This document shows, piece after piece, positions 1 through 11,140 of a stretch of 64,000 nt of DNA (positions are counted from its first letter, which is position 1; each line of letters starts with the position of its first letter). The stretch is taken from contig MEHQ01000605.1 in the NCBI GenBank assembly GCA_008828725.1, positions 653,501 through 717,500 on the forward strand, in the 5' to 3' direction. The notes beneath the pieces were generated by a model. The model was not told where the DNA came from and made no database searches. It saw nothing but the letters and a program-made list of their open reading frames with translations. This DNA is from Saccharina japonica. Its lineage: Eukaryota > Sar > Phaeophyceae > Laminariales > Laminariaceae. The position numbers and the translations under genes were made by a program.

Positions 1-75
1 TGCGGTGCTGTGCGGCGCTGTGTGATGCGGCGCGGTGTGGTGCGATGCCGTGGTATAAGGTCCGGTGCGATGCGG
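1..75. repeat. Degenerate 5-bp tandem repeat (TGCGG)n
   Basis: Read in fives, the first 75 bases are variants of TGCGG (TGCGG, TGCTG, CGCTG, TGCGA, TGTGG). The array decays by about position 90 and is probably cut by the window edge. Confidence 0.7.
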
Positions 76-1137
76 TGGGGTGTTAGGGACGAGAGGGGAC
101 AAAGCGGCCACGGAAGCGAAGAAGGGTGCTGGCTCGATGGCGGCAGGTGGTAACACCCCTCCGCCTTGTGCAGAGGCTAAAGTTGACAGGGCAGGGATGG
201 CAGAGAGATGTAGCACCACTATACACTCACTCCCGGTACTACTGATGTACGCCTTGTACCCACGAGTAAACTAGTATTGTCTTGCCATGTAGTGCCTCGT
301 ATGGTATATGTACGCATTATGTACTGTTATTATTACCTACACTGCAATTAATACAGGTATGTATATAGGTACACACTATTTAGTATGCATAAAATATGAG
401 TTCTGCTTTGTTGTGTGCTCTTGCACACCAGGTATTTTTTTTTGTGGCGAAAGAAACACAACATCTACTCGTCTCTATAATCTGCCGTCGGGGGGCTGAA
501 AATAAAGTCAACAAACTTGAGAGGCTTGTTTATATATTTCCGGATCGCCCTATTATGTTGCATTATTTCCATGATACCTTTGAATAAGTCCAAGCCCATT
601 AAGTGCCCACAAAAATATGAAAGAAGCCGCGCTTTCTCGTTCCGGAAGAACAGCGAAAAAGATAAAAGCAAAACTCAGACGCGCGAAACAGCAGTGTAAC
701 AAGAGAAGAAGCGGAAAATAAGAAAGAGAAATAAAACTCAGACAGGCAAGGGGGCTTGGGGAAGAGGGGGGAGGCACAAGGAGGAACGGCAGTTTTTTTC
801 TCTGAGTCCTGTGGACAAATAATAAGTGGAAATCGGGAAGTTGCGATTCTTGTGACGGACAAAAAAATCCCGAGCACTATTATCGTACGTAGGATAGAAC
901 TACTTTTTACCACTCGGGTGGGGAAAATAACCTTTTGGGTAGGACACTGGTGTCAAATTCACACCAGTACTTACACATTCGCGACCAGAGCGGCACATAT
1001 TTATATCTAAATTGTTACTATATGTATACTTGCGTACGGATATAATTGTATGTTATGCTTGTTGGCAAACTTCCACTCGCCGAACTCCCCCTCAGTGCCA
1101 GACCCCTGCTCGCCCACGTCCACGAGTAGAGCCCCGT
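76..1137. other. Unassigned sequence
   Basis: No gene or strong repeat recognised. The stretch is AT-rich with short GTAC/TATA runs and short chance frames only. Confidence 0.5.
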
Positions 1138-1401
1138 ACTATTATTATTATTTTCATTATCTTTCCCATCCGACAATGTGCAGCATGATCTTCAGCGTTG
1201 ATCACTCATAACATTCCCAAAAGCAGAAAACCACGGAAACAAAGGGAACCTATGCGTACAGTCTAACACCCTTTTATGTCTGCTTCCCGCCAAGATTTAT
1301 CCACAATACTCCATGTGTTGTCCTTGCTCCCTCCTTCTTCCCAATATGCACTCTTTCCGTTCAATTCTTAAGTCCTAAGCCGCATCCAAGCTCCATCCCT
1401 T
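1138..1401 (-). mobile_element. Family J retroposon copy with (AAT)n tail
   Basis: On the minus strand this reads from GGATGGAGCTTGGATGCGGC through a conserved block on tightly clamped 3' features (GAGTGATCAACGCTGAAGAT, CACATTGTCGGATGG) into an AATAATAAT tail. At least a dozen copies in the window share this 3' end and start at different 5' points, the signature of 5'-truncated non-LTR retroposition. This is one of the longest copies. Stops in all frames suggest that it is SINE-like or LINE 3' UTR. Confidence 0.75.
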
Positions 1402-2719
1402 AATATTGACAGTTGGTATTCTTCCTTTCTATCTCAACCCTTCACAGGCTCTTCTGCACTAACTACCAGTGCAACCACTCACTGCAGCCTCCCAATACGA
1501 TGACCCTCTTCCCCATCCCCTCTCAATTACGCCAACGATTCAGTACCTCTCCACAAACTCCAGATTTCCTTCGTTCAATCTTCCACTACTGGTGGTGTTT
1601 TTGTTTACCCTCGCTCTACAGAAAAGAAAAAAAAAAAACTGAAAGGAAAAAAAAAAAAGGAAAACGAATTTACCGCGAAATCCGCCTCGTACACCGCGTT
1701 CGTTCGTAACTAACTACTACTACTACTACTTCTGCCGCCGTGCATCGCAAGCTCTTATTCCATTTGCCATCTGACAAATGTGCAGCTCTTGTTTCAGTCA
1801 TGCCAATCCCATGCACCTATACTATCTCAATCACCAATCATCCCCGATTACTAGACGACCGTATACCAAAGTAAATAATAACGCCGTCCCCCAAATAACT
1901 TACTTTACCGCTATTAATAGTATTCAAATCCTAGTGAAAGTGAACGAAGTACTGGTACGATATACTCACTGCTACTTACAACACCACAGGTAGTACGCGA
2001 TCCCCACTCCTCGATTCCCTCTCCACTTAGTATGCGGTCCGCCCCACGCACAGACAGATAGATGCTTGCGCAGCGGGGGGGTGGCGATGTCTACGGCGGT
2101 GTCATACACCCGAGGGGCGCATGTACAGCACACAGCACACACCCAGGTCGGGCGGTAAGCTTTAATCATTGCCGCCGGGCTGGCCGGGCTTCATCAACAT
2201 CCTTTTAATCCCTCCGCTCTCTAAACCTTATCTCCGCTCGTTGTTGTTAGAAATATATATATATATCACTTTATTACTATATATGAGATATACGTAAGTG
2301 TATCACACCATGCGTACGTCAGCTGTGTATGGGTGTTGTTTCTTTCCTGTTTTTTTTTTTTGTTTGTTTTGTAAAATTGTTGTAACATACTCGTATACAT
2401 ACATCAGCTAGCTGTGATTACGACTGCGACTGAGCTTTTATTGAAAGTATAAATGCGGAGGAATTTCTTTCGAAAAGTGACAGTCCCGCCCGCCAGTATT
2501 ATACTCAACACCGGCACAACGTAGTACCTGGTATCTGGCATAAAATGTGATTTACAACAAAACACACAGACAGGCAAAAGCATAGAGCAAAGGTTATCAG
2601 ATAGATGACGACCTACGCTACGTGCTGGTTGCGAGCCGTCAAGATTGTGTTCCTCATAGGCTTAAAACACCACGCAATAATAAGGGATGTGGGTTGGGAA
2701 CTCAAAGTAAGTACATGGA
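1402..2719. other. Mostly unassigned; short J-related fragment
   Basis: This stretch contains a pyrimidine-rich segment (1413-1600), A-rich runs (1625-1660), an (ACT)n run near 1711-1732, and a fragment at about 1758-1860 (CCATCTGACAAATGTGCAGC and onwards) related to the element at 37427-37545. No gene is supported. Confidence 0.45.
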
Positions 2720-3184
2720 GACGCATGCTACGATAGAGGTGCACCATGCGCCTTATAAGGGTGGTCACTTATGGTCACTTGAGGAGCTCCACACCTCGCC
2801 CGAAAACCGATTTTGCAAAAATAATCCAAATGTACTACCCGACCAACAATCCCATGAGCTAGGCGTACTATGGAAAACATGGCAACACAAGAATGAAAGT
2901 ACGACGAAGTTGGGTTAAGGGCCCATGTTAACGAATATAAAATAAATTCAATTTGGAAAACAAAAATCAAATCCGCTTTCCATTGGTCAACACGCGCACC
3001 AGCACCAAAGATTCAAGATCTCCAATCTTTGGTGCTGGTGCGCGTGTTGACCAATGGAAAGCGGATTTGATTTTTTTTTTTCCAAATTGAATATTTCTCT
3101 TCTTCGTTAAAACGGGCCCTAAGGAGCCCGATCATTCAGAAACAAAATCAGTAAAAACGTACTACCTCCATCGTAGCAGGCGTC
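2720..3184 (+). mobile_element. Family F MITE, interrupted by a family B hairpin
   Basis: The left end GACGCATGCTACGATAGAGG is mirrored at the right by CCTCCATCGTAGCAGGCGTC. Between them is the family's typical interior (CCTTATAAGGGTGGTCACTT, then CTCACCCGAAAACCGATTTT, then GGAGCCCGATCATTCAGAAA). A family B element splits the copy at 2919-3119. No transposase is encoded, so it is non-autonomous. It is followed directly by a minisatellite. Confidence 0.8.
2919..3119. mobile_element. Family B hairpin MITE (Tourist/PIF-Harbinger-like), 201 bp
   Basis: The element is a near-perfect inverted repeat. It starts GGGCCC...TTAACGAA and ends TTCGTTAAAACGGGCCC, with long internal arms (GTCAACACGCGCACCAGCAC on the left, its complement on the right). 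It is flanked by TAA at 2916-2918 and 3120-3122. A TWA 3-bp duplication with G/C-rich ends is characteristic of PIF/Harbinger and Tourist MITEs. It lies inside a family F copy, so it is the younger insertion. Confidence 0.85.
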
Positions 3185-3452
3185 TGTTTTATAAACATTA
3201 TAAACATTATAAACATTATAAACAACAAACAAAGACTAAATCTTCCTTCGATTTTATAAACATTATAAACAACAAAGACTAAATCTTCCGTCTGTTTTAT
3301 AGACATTATAAACAACAAAGACTGAATCTTCCTTCTATTTTATAAACATTATAAACAACAAACAAAGACTAAATCTTCCTTCTGTTTTGTAAATATTATA
3401 AACAACAAAGACTGAATCTTCCTTCTATTTTATACACATTATAAACAACAAA
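3184..3452 (+). repeat. Minisatellite, ~50-60 bp unit
   Basis: About five imperfect copies of a unit containing TTTTATAAACATTATAAACA, then ACAAAGACTAAATCTTCC. The unit has an internal duplication of ATTATAAAC and varies in length. It begins exactly at the right end of the family F element. Confidence 0.8.
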
Positions 3453-3504
3453 CAGCTATGTAGTGGTGGTACCAGGCACTGATTGACTGATTATCGGGCG
3501 CCTT

Positions 3505-3712
3505 TCCGAGCGTGTGTTTTCTCGGAAGCAACGAGGAAAAAGAAAGCGCTGAAACCTGCTCGCGATAAAAAAAATGCAAGGCAATAAGTACTACGTACCG
3601 CAGGTATGTGACCCACCGGATCTGACTTGCGACTGTGAGAGGGGGAGAGGAGCGAGACAAAAAGAAAAGGGTGAAAGACGACAAATAAATGGGGTGGAAA
3701 CAAACAAACAAA
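3505..3712 (+). mobile_element. Family M dispersed repeat (SINE-like)
   Basis: Shared with copies near 5011, 22640, 45932 and 52880: a core with GCGCTGAAACCTGCTCGCGA, then GGATCTGACTTGCGACTGTG, then an A/G-rich run ending ATAAATGGGGTGG. Copies lie in both orientations and end in A-rich tracts, which fits a short retroposon. No internal RNA polymerase III promoter was identified. Confidence 0.55.
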
Positions 3713-3770
3713 CAAACAAACAAACACACACACGAACAAACAAACAAACGAAAGAACAAAACAAAAGAGG
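3698..3770 (+). repeat. (AAAC)n microsatellite
   Basis: Repeated AAAC units with a CACACACACG interruption, extending the A-rich end of the family M copy. Confidence 0.85.
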
Positions 3771-4154
3771 GGGGCACAGGCACACACAACAAACAAAGAT
3801 CAAGAGGGCTTTCGGGGAATATCTCGCCGTCTCCTCCTGCCTCTCCCCGTCTTTCGGAGAGGCTGTGCTTGGAAATTCGTCCCGTTAAGGCAGGGTGCGT
3901 CATCTCGTATGCATGTAAGTATTGCGCGTTGCTGTGTTACACGCATTGTATTATAGGCGGTGTGGTATTGTATTATATACATATATATGATACCAGGTGG
4001 TGGTGGTAGTAGTATATTGCCACTGTTTTTTTTTTGTTTTTCTGACAACGAGCGGTAAAAAACGCGTTGCGCCGCTTCGTTGGGGGGCACACACGGCAGA
4101 CAACAGCACAACGAGAAACTAAAAGAAACAGTAGAGATCACCACTGTTTTGAGA
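3771..4154. other. Unassigned sequence
   Basis: No gene or recognised repeat. It contains short TATA-rich and T-rich runs. Confidence 0.4.
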
Positions 4155-4372
4155 TTTTGGTATGGTTGCTGATCGGCTTACGATCAGGATTAGGGCTGGG
4201 TCTGATTGGCTTAGGATCATGTTAGGGTTAATCTGATTGGCTTGTGGTCACAGGTTAGGGCTGGTCTGATTGGCTCATGGACAGGTCAGGGTTGATCTGA
4301 TAGGCTTAGGGTCATGTTAGGGTTGGTCTGATTTGCTTAGGGTTAGTCTTAGAGTTGATATGATTACAGTAG
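4155..4372 (+). repeat. Minisatellite, ~34 bp unit
   Basis: Six or so diverged copies of a unit close to GTCTGATTGGCTTAGGATCA plus TGTTAGGGTTG. The TTAGGG parts are interspersed with unrelated bases, so this is not a telomere. Confidence 0.8.
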
Positions 4373-4429
4373 GATCAGTTATAGTCGTCTCGTGCACCAT
4401 AGTGTGTATCAATCATTTACTACTACTAA

Positions 4430-4674
4430 TGATGCGGCTTAGGACTAAAGAATTGAACGTAAAGAGTGCATATTGGGAAGAAGGAGGGAGCAAGGACAAC
4501 AAATGGAGTATTGTGGATAAATCTTGGCGGGAAGCAGACATAGAAGGGTGTTAGACTGTACGCATAGATAGGTTTCCTTGGTTTCCGCGGTTTTCTGCTT
4601 TTTTGGGGAATTTTATGAGTGATCAACGCTGAAGATCATGCTGCACATTATCGGAGGGCAAAGAAAATAATAAT
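4430..4674 (+). mobile_element. Family J retroposon copy with (AAT)n tail
   Basis: Runs from GATGCGGCTTAGGACTAAAG through TTGGGAAGAAGGAGGGAGCA and GATCATGCTGCACATTATCG to AAAATAATAATAG. It is nearly collinear with the minus-strand copies at 1138 and 33252. Confidence 0.75.
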
Positions 4675-5010
4675 AGCTGTAGAACAAGTGGTAAACCAAC
4701 CCGAAAACAATAAAACGACGGCAGGCAACAAACAGCAAGCTCACTAGGAGGGGGGAGAGGCGGACGCCAACAATAAGGTGTGCACGTCGTTGCCAGGGGT
4801 ATGTCGTGAAGAAGGGGAGTATCGCTATTCTCGTGAAGAAGGGGAACTCAAAGAAATTTGAAAGTATTCACCACTTCGTTCGGTTGGATTAAATAAAATT
4901 GTTATAAATAAGTCAACCGACTGGGGGGGGGGGAGATTGAAAGGCGGAACAACAAGTAAAAGTGAATGTCCCCCTTTCAGATTTTAACGGTGACGCGTCG
5001 ATTTTATTTT
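4675..5010. other. Unassigned sequence
   Basis: No gene or known repeat; includes a G-run at 4923-4933. Confidence 0.4.
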
Positions 5011-5185
5011 TTCAATTTTTCTTTTTCTTTTTCTCCAATCCGTTCATTTTATCTTCGCCCCGCTTTTCTCTCTCCCTCTTTGATCGTAATTCAGATCCGG
5101 GGTCACTAGGCAGGCTCTTCTCTTCCCTCCCCACTGTGGCCTGCCTAGTAAGGGAGTCGGTGAAAGCATTCATTCATAGTAAGGG
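5011..5185 (-). mobile_element. Family M dispersed repeat
   Basis: Reverse orientation of the family M core: T/C-rich lead, then AATTCAGATCCGGGGTCACT and CTCTTCTCTTCCCTCCCCAC. A TAGTAAGGGAGTCGGTGAAA segment follows. Confidence 0.5.
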
Positions 5186-5904
5186 AAACTGCATCATCAT
5201 TGATATCTATAAGTTTGTCAAGTATTCAGGTAGGATTATTATGATTGATTGGTATTTCGTGGAGGGTATATGATTGCACTATACGCTGCTTTTTTGTTTA
5301 CGGCCAATGGGACAATAAGAAGTAGCGTCTAACCTGTCGTTGCGATGTTGTTGGTGTGTCCATATATATTTTTTAAGTTGCCTCCCGACAATGTGCACAG
5401 GGCATTATTCATCCAGAATGAAAGAAACTGACACAATGCACTCATTCGTCGAATACACCCAGAATCTCTCATCCAACCAATTTTACGCTTCCCTGCGTAT
5501 ACGCAATTCATTGGTCACGCACTATATACGAATGTCCCCTCTTTACTCTTTATCCGATATTGGCGTTTCCTTGTATGTATCCTGTTGACGCATGCTACGG
5601 TGAATGGAGATGCACACTGTATTATATGAGACTCTTCGCTTGTGGAGGTATGTATCTCACGCAAACGCCTGATTTTGGAGAAAAATAAAGCTGCTACGAT
5701 ATCCGATGAGAAATACCATGGCCTACATATATATACATAATATATATACATAATATATACAATGAAACATACCGCCAATGCATGAATGAATGCCTGTTGC
5801 AAATCGTCTCGGTGACCACACAGGTCGCCATTTCCAGGAGGGTTTCACGCTTCAAACTCCAGCTCAGGGGCCGCCAGGAAGCGAGGAGGAGCAGGGGGGG
5901 GGGG
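5186..5904. other. Unassigned sequence with a family F fragment
   Basis: A left-end fragment of family F starts at 5588 (GACGCATGCTACGGTGAATG) and runs to about 5700, with a CTCACGCAAACGCCTGATTT interior match. The rest is unassigned. Confidence 0.45.
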
Positions 5905-5962
5905 ATGACAGGCCCACACCGATGGCGTGGGGATGGAGCTTGGATGCGGCTTAGGACTTAAG
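5905..5962 (+). mobile_element. 5' piece of a family J retroposon
   Basis: Carries the upstream segment of family J (CACACCGATGGCGTGGGGAT, then GATGCGGCTTAGGACTTAAG), which otherwise appears only in the long copy at 33252-33528. It breaks off where other copies continue. Confidence 0.55.
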
Positions 5963-6203
5963 GGGGCGGTGGTTCCCTCAGCGAAGACTCCCGGTTTTGT
6001 ATAGTAGCGGCGTGCTTATTTCGACCGGTCTATTCGCAATTATCTTCTGATTTTTTTGGGAAATTTGGTGTACCGTGAAAATCGAACTATTTTTTAAAAA
6101 CAACTTGAAAAAAGACCGATGTGATTATGCACCAGTTCCCAGCAGTACGAGTACGTAGCAGCACGACACACACGGTGCCGTCACCCCAGCAATCCTCTTG
6201 ATC

Positions 6204-6383
6204 ATGGCCGACGGTCAGTCGCAAGCGGCCAAGCGCTCAAAGGCCGAGGGTGGTCCGTCGGCTTCCCTCTCGGGCGGTGCTTCCTCTCCCGCAGCCGGAA
6301 GAAGAGTAGGAGACGAGATGCTTCCCGACAGGTTGTGCAAAAAAGCCCCAAGGAAAGCCGAGGGACACATGAAGCATTTTTGA
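6204..6383 (+). CDS. Weak candidate: short GC-rich coding island
   Basis: A 59-codon frame starts at ATG 6204 (MADGQSQAAKRSKAEGGPSA...) and ends with TGA at 6381-6383. The local composition is clearly more GC-rich than its surroundings and it is rich in Ser, Ala, Gly and Lys, as a disordered N-terminus can be. A coding-like second frame continues to about 6495, where a GTAGGT donor-like site occurs, so this could be a first exon with a lesion or wrong frame. No domain is recognised. It may simply be chance. Confidence 0.25.
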   Translation: MADGQSQAAKRSKAEGGPSASLSGGASSPAAGRRVGDEMLPDRLCKKAPRKAEGHMKHF

Positions 6384-6499
6384 GAAGATGGAAAGCATGG
6401 TGTGCCCCTGTCCAGCGACGATGAGAGCCCTGACGGTTGCAGCGGAGCGTGTTGTACGAGCGGTGGTACCCTCTTTGTGCGTGTGTACTGTCCAGGTAG

Positions 6500-7373
6500 G
6501 TACCGCTGCCGAGTGCGTCAAAAGATAAATTGTACGTACGGTTTTGAGGCCTGGTTTGTCTTTGTATTTTGCTCTTTTGGTACTTTCTACGTACGTACGT
6601 ACACATCCTTCCGGATACTACATCAAAAGTTACATTATTGTTCAGAGTACAAGTTAGTACGTAGTAGTACCAAATATATTGTAACATCATACGAGTACCT
6701 GGCTATATATATAGGTATGTATGTACGTACGTACATATGTATAAATATGTACATGTATAGATGATGTGTCTTCGTTTTTTTCTGTATACGACCAGATGTT
6801 TATGTATACATATTATACTTCGTACGATACCTCGTACAGCAGCAGGAGTTGTATATATGAGTATGCATATTATCAATAGTATATACCAGGTATAGTATAT
6901 ACCATGTATACAAGGCTTGCTGGGAAAATCAGGTAGCGGGAGACACGGAAAACTAACGAACATAAAAAGGCATACTGCGATCAATAATGCACAGACAGGT
7001 AAGGTCGTCCAGTGAATACTAATAATCACCCTCTTGGAAAATGCATACATGAAAAAACCTTCATAAAAAAACGATCTCCCCCGCGTAAATATCGAGTGCA
7101 CCCTCCCTCCCCCCTCACCCCCCTCCCCCCCCCACCCCCCCGATACCCTCACCATTCATAGAACAACGAGGCACACGAACAACGGAACGAAGAGTCGATC
7201 ACAGACAACAGATGAAAAACTCTTGACACTATAAGTGCTACTGTAGTGTTATACTTGTACGTGAATCTATTTTGTTTTTGGGGTGGGCACTCTACCTAAT
7301 GTTCATGTATATGTACAGCAGAGCGCTGTATGAAGGGCTCTCCCGGCAGAATCCCGACTGCGCAATATTACTA
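6500..7373. other. Unassigned AT-rich sequence
   Basis: Dominated by GTAC/TATA-type dinucleotide patterns (6580-6760) and a C-rich tract at 7095-7142. No gene is supported. Confidence 0.4.
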
Positions 7374-7468
7374 GGGACCATAGTTAACAGGACTTATGGT
7401 CGACACAAAAAACTACATATTTACCTGTTTTTACACACAATATGTGGTCCTATTTACTATGGTCCTCC
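7374..7468. mobile_element. Family C hairpin MITE
   Basis: Left end GGGACCATAGTTAACAGGAC, right end GGTCCTATTTACTATGGTCC, forming one hairpin of about 95 bp. Shared with copies at 12782, 24238, 32379, 32497, 35587, 48443 and 62058. Confidence 0.75.
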
Positions 7469-7934
7469 GGAATTGTTGGATTTTCGGAAATTTGCGATGC
7501 AAAAGAATTAGTAGATGCCACCCTGCGGCTGTGTTGCATACACTTGCAGGACCCGCCCCCCATTCCCCACACGAGTGCGACTACTGTAGAAACTTGTTAA
7601 ACCCCCGCGCAATATATCCTCTCTCGACATCCTTCCCGGCCCCCGCGTACAGGGTGCTTGGCCGCCACAAGGAGAAGATCAACGGACGCGATAACTTGCC
7701 TATGTTCTTGCGGCCACGGTTCGGAACAACCTGCAATACCAGGCGGCGTAGGGGATAGGGTGTACGGGGGGCGGCAACCTGTTCCTGAGTGAAGCGCATA
7801 GCAGCGGCAAATATTGATGAATGGCATGCTTTGCTTTGTGTCGACAAGCAAGCCTGTACAAAAGGTGTTGCTTGAGTGTAGAAACAAAGATTGTCGGAAT
7901 TTACTTCGTTTGCTATGATCGAACTTGCTTTTTT
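7469..7934. other. Unassigned sequence
   Basis: Mixed-composition sequence without recognised repeats. Overlapping open frames on both strands have no recognisable domain. Confidence 0.4.
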
Positions 7935-9740
7935 ACAGGCCGTGGGCAATCTTTCGTCGTCAAGATAGTTTGCCGAATGTGTCGAACCCACTGAGAACCG
8001 CAGCGCGAAACATAGTGTTTCGGCCTGTTGTTTTCGGGGTGGACAGGACTGTACATACTAATGCCGGTATGAATTTCTCGCTTTTCACGTGTGAAAGCAC
8101 ATTTTTTATGTCGAATCTAATTTTGCAGAAAATCATTTTGTTTTTCGTCGCACGGTTTGGAATAACGTCTACAATATAGGTTCCGAGATTCGCCTAGACG
8201 CCAGCTATATTTCGTCTTCAAGGTAGTTTGCCGAATGTGTCGAACTAACGGATAACAGCAGCGCCGAAAACAGTGTAATGGCCTGTTTTTTGTCTGGGTG
8301 GGCAAGACTATACATACTGAAGCCGGTACTGAAATTCTCTGTCCCGCAACGTCCGTACGTACAAACAAGCCGCATGTTCGTGGATTCCACTAAATGTCAG
8401 CTATCTTTCTGCAGCGAGTTGCTTTCACTAATATACAAAACCCAAGAGAACAGCAGAGCCAAAGATAGTGTATTGGCACTTTTTGTCGGTGTTGTACGAG
8501 GCTATGTATACTAATTTCAGTACACTATTTAGGGTTTATTGAGCAGAAAAGGTCAATTTTACGTGAAAGCTAGGTTTGCCGTATTGCAATTATCCGACAC
8601 GCAACGTCAGCGACTTAGAGAAAACCACATGTCCCCAGATTCGTCTAAATGTAAGCTATCTTCCTGCAGCGATTCGTTGCCTAATATACTAAACCTAGGG
8701 AGAACAGCAGAGCCAACGATAGTGCATTGGCACCTTTTTTTGGTGTTGTACCAGGCTATGCATACTAATTTCAGTATACTATTTCGGATTTCTGGAGCGG
8801 AAAAGGTCAATTTTACGTGAAAGCTAGGTTTGCCGTATTGCAATTATCCGACACGCAACGTGAACGACTTCGAACAAACCACATGTGTATAGATTCGTCT
8901 AAATGTAAGCTATCTTCCTGCAGCGAGTTTCGTTGCCCAATATACTAAACGTAGGGAGAACAGCAGAGCCAAAGATAGTGCATTGGCATCTTTTTTCGGT
9001 GTTTTACGAGGCTATGTATACTAAATGCAGTACACTTTTTCGGGATTATTGAGCGGAAAAGATCAATTTTGCGTGAAAGCTAGGTTTGCCGTATTGCAAT
9101 TTTCCGACACGCAACGTGAACGACTTCGAACAAACCACATGTGTATAGATTCGTCTAAATGTAAGCTATCTTCCTGCAGCGAGTTTCGTTGCCCAATATA
9201 CTAAACGTAGGGAGAACAGCAGAGCCAAAGATAGTGCATTGGCATCTTTTTTCGGTGTTTTACGAGGCTATGTATACTAAATGCAGTACACTTTTTCGGG
9301 ATTATTGAGCGGAAAAGATCAATTTTGCGTGAAAGCTAGGTTTGCCGTATTGCAATTTTCCGACACGCAACGTGAACGACTTCGAACAAACCACATGTGT
9401 ATAGATTCGTCTAAATGTAAGCTATCTTCCTGCAGCGAGTTTCGTTGCCCAATATACTAAACGTAGGGAGAACAGCAGAGCCAAAGATAGTGCATTGGCA
9501 TCTTTTTTCGGTGTTTTACGAGGCTATGTATAGTAAATCCAGTACACTTTTTCGGGTTTCTGGAGCGGAAAAGGTCAATTTTACGTGAAAGCTAGGTTTG
9601 CGGTATTGCAATTATGAACCCCGCTGCGTCCCCACTGACGCAAGCTTAGTATGTTCCCGTATTCGTCTAGACGTCAGCTATCTTTCTTCCCCGAGGTCCG
9701 TCGCCGAAGCGGTACAACTCACGGAGAAGAACGCCTTCCA
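7935..9740 (+). repeat. 256-bp satellite array
   Basis: The anchor CGTGAAAGCTAGGTTTGCCG occurs at about 8561, 8815, 9071, 9327 and 9583, a period of 254 then 256 bases. The three units between 8824 and 9591 are almost identical, while units on both sides (7940-8300 and 9600-9740) are strongly diverged but still recognisable by TAGTTTGCCGAATGTGTCGA or GTCAGCTATCTTTC. 256 is not a multiple of three, so it does not encode a repeated protein. Confidence 0.9.
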
Positions 9741-9987
9741 AAACACTGCCTTTTGCGTGGGGAGGTCCGACTACCCGAACCTGCGCAACAAAGCCTCAAA
9801 CACAATCGACCACCAAAATCAGGACTTCTACTGCTGTGCATCGCATCGCGCCCCAGTTTCGCAGCAGGTGGCCTTGCAGAGCCCTTCGCTGCGATATTGT
9901 TCAAAGTCGCCGGTGAAAGGCATGTGTAGAGGCGTTTGCGGGGCGGGACATGTACACGAGGCGTCTCGTACCTCCGGCGGGCGGTAA
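9598..9987 (+). CDS. Weak candidate: 129-codon open frame next to the satellite
   Basis: Open from the edge of the 256-bp satellite to TAA at 9985-9987. The middle (DYPNLRNKASNTIDHQNQDF, then YCCASHRAP) has GC-ending codons and normal amino-acid variety, unlike the repeat-derived frames elsewhere. The first third overlaps diverged satellite sequence and the initial codon is not an ATG in good context. No family is recognised; it could be an exon, a gene relic or chance. Confidence 0.22.
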   Translation: MRYCNYEPRCVPTDASLVCSRIRLDVSYLSSPRSVAEAVQLTEKNAFQNTAFCVGRSDYPNLRNKASNTIDHQNQDFYCCASHRAPVSQQVALQSPSLRYCSKSPVKGMCRGVCGAGHVHEASRTSGGR

Positions 9988-10522
9988 GGGGCTTCTTTTG
10001 ACCCAAATACAACATTCTGTACCCAAAGAGTGCTTGTACGTGACCGAATGAAGATTTGCGGGCAGCCGATCAGCTTCCCACAAGGCAACGGTGCCTTGAA
10101 CACACTAAGCTGGGAGCTGGACTCTAGCTAGGGCGCCCAGCCCCTAATGGTGTCTCTATCGTGAGGGACCCTAAGCCCGGACCAGAGCTGGTCGGACCCA
10201 AAAATGACAGCCCACCGGTTCTCAACACATAGCGCACCAAAAACAGCCAAATTTCAGCAGGCGCCTTGATTTGGGTAGTTGGTAGTCCCCTCACCTTGTG
10301 GAGTCGCCATGGTCCCGCAGGCCCACGCCGTGCTGACCGCCCAAATAAGCCACCTAGCGATACCCATAGCTCTGCGTCGATTTTTGTTTAATATCAGGTA
10401 CGTGCCAGCCTTTCATTGGGCGGAAAGTTGACAGTCCCGTTTCGAAACCGTAAAAAATATATATATATTTTTGGTCGAAAAATTGAAAGCGGGACCCAGG
10501 GGATGGTCGACACCCACCGCGG
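9988..10522. other. Unassigned, apparently unique sequence
   Basis: No repeat family of this window is seen here. Composition is balanced but no long frame or RNA gene is visible. Confidence 0.4.
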
Positions 10523-10760
10523 CCTTAAGAATTGAACGTAAAGAGCGAATATTGGGAAGAAGGGGGGAGCAAGGACAACAAGTGGAGTATTGTGGATAAA
10601 TCTTGGCGGGAAGCAGACATAGAAGGGTCTTAGACTGTGCGCATAGGTTTCCTTGGTTTCCGTGGTTTTCTGCTTTTTTTGGGAATGTTATGAGTGATCA
10701 ACGCTGAAGCTCATGCATGCTGCACATTGTCGGATGGCAAAGATTATCATAATAATAATG
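10523..10760 (+). mobile_element. Family J retroposon copy with (AAT)n tail
   Basis: Starts inside the family at CCTTAAGAATTGAACGTAAA and ends GGCAAAGATTATCATAATAATAATG. Its 5' end is internal compared with the longest copies, as expected for 5' truncation. Confidence 0.75.
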
Positions 10761-11045
10761 GATGAAAGTCCATGGGTCGAGAAGCACCTTCGTTCAGAAT
10801 TGTGTCAGCCAGAAAACGGTATACCTCTATACCTCTATCGTTGCACGCGCCTGCTGTGCGTGTCTGCTGTGCGCATGTATTGTATGCGTACAGCAGTACC
10901 GGCCCGTTCATATGGGAGTAACCCAGGAGGGAGTCAGCCTGAAAGCATGAAAAACAAACAGGAAAGCTCTCAGCCTAGTAGTGAGTGCGTACGATCTAAG
11001 AACGTTGACCCCAAAAAATGCTTGTGTGCGCTATCAATATTACTC
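10761..11045. other. Unassigned; short family F end fragment
   Basis: Bases at about 10818-10855 (GGTATACCTCTA, then CCTCTATCGTTGCACGCGCC) match a family F right end. Nothing else is recognised. Confidence 0.4.
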
Positions 11046-11140
11046 CCTTCCGTGGTTTTCTGCTTTCGGGAATGTTATGAGTGATCAACGTTGAAGCTCA
11101 TGCTGCACATTGTCGGATGGCAAAGATGATCAAAATAATA
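11046..11140 (+). mobile_element. Family J, 3'-end copy (5'-truncated)
   Basis: Only the last ~95 bases of family J are present (CTTCCGTGGTTTTCTGCTTT to GGCAAAGATGATCAAAATAATA). Confidence 0.7.

Noticed and set aside
4155-4372. Telomere-like TTAGGG sequence
   Set aside because: TTAGGG occurs only as part of a ~34-bp unit, not as a pure hexamer run.
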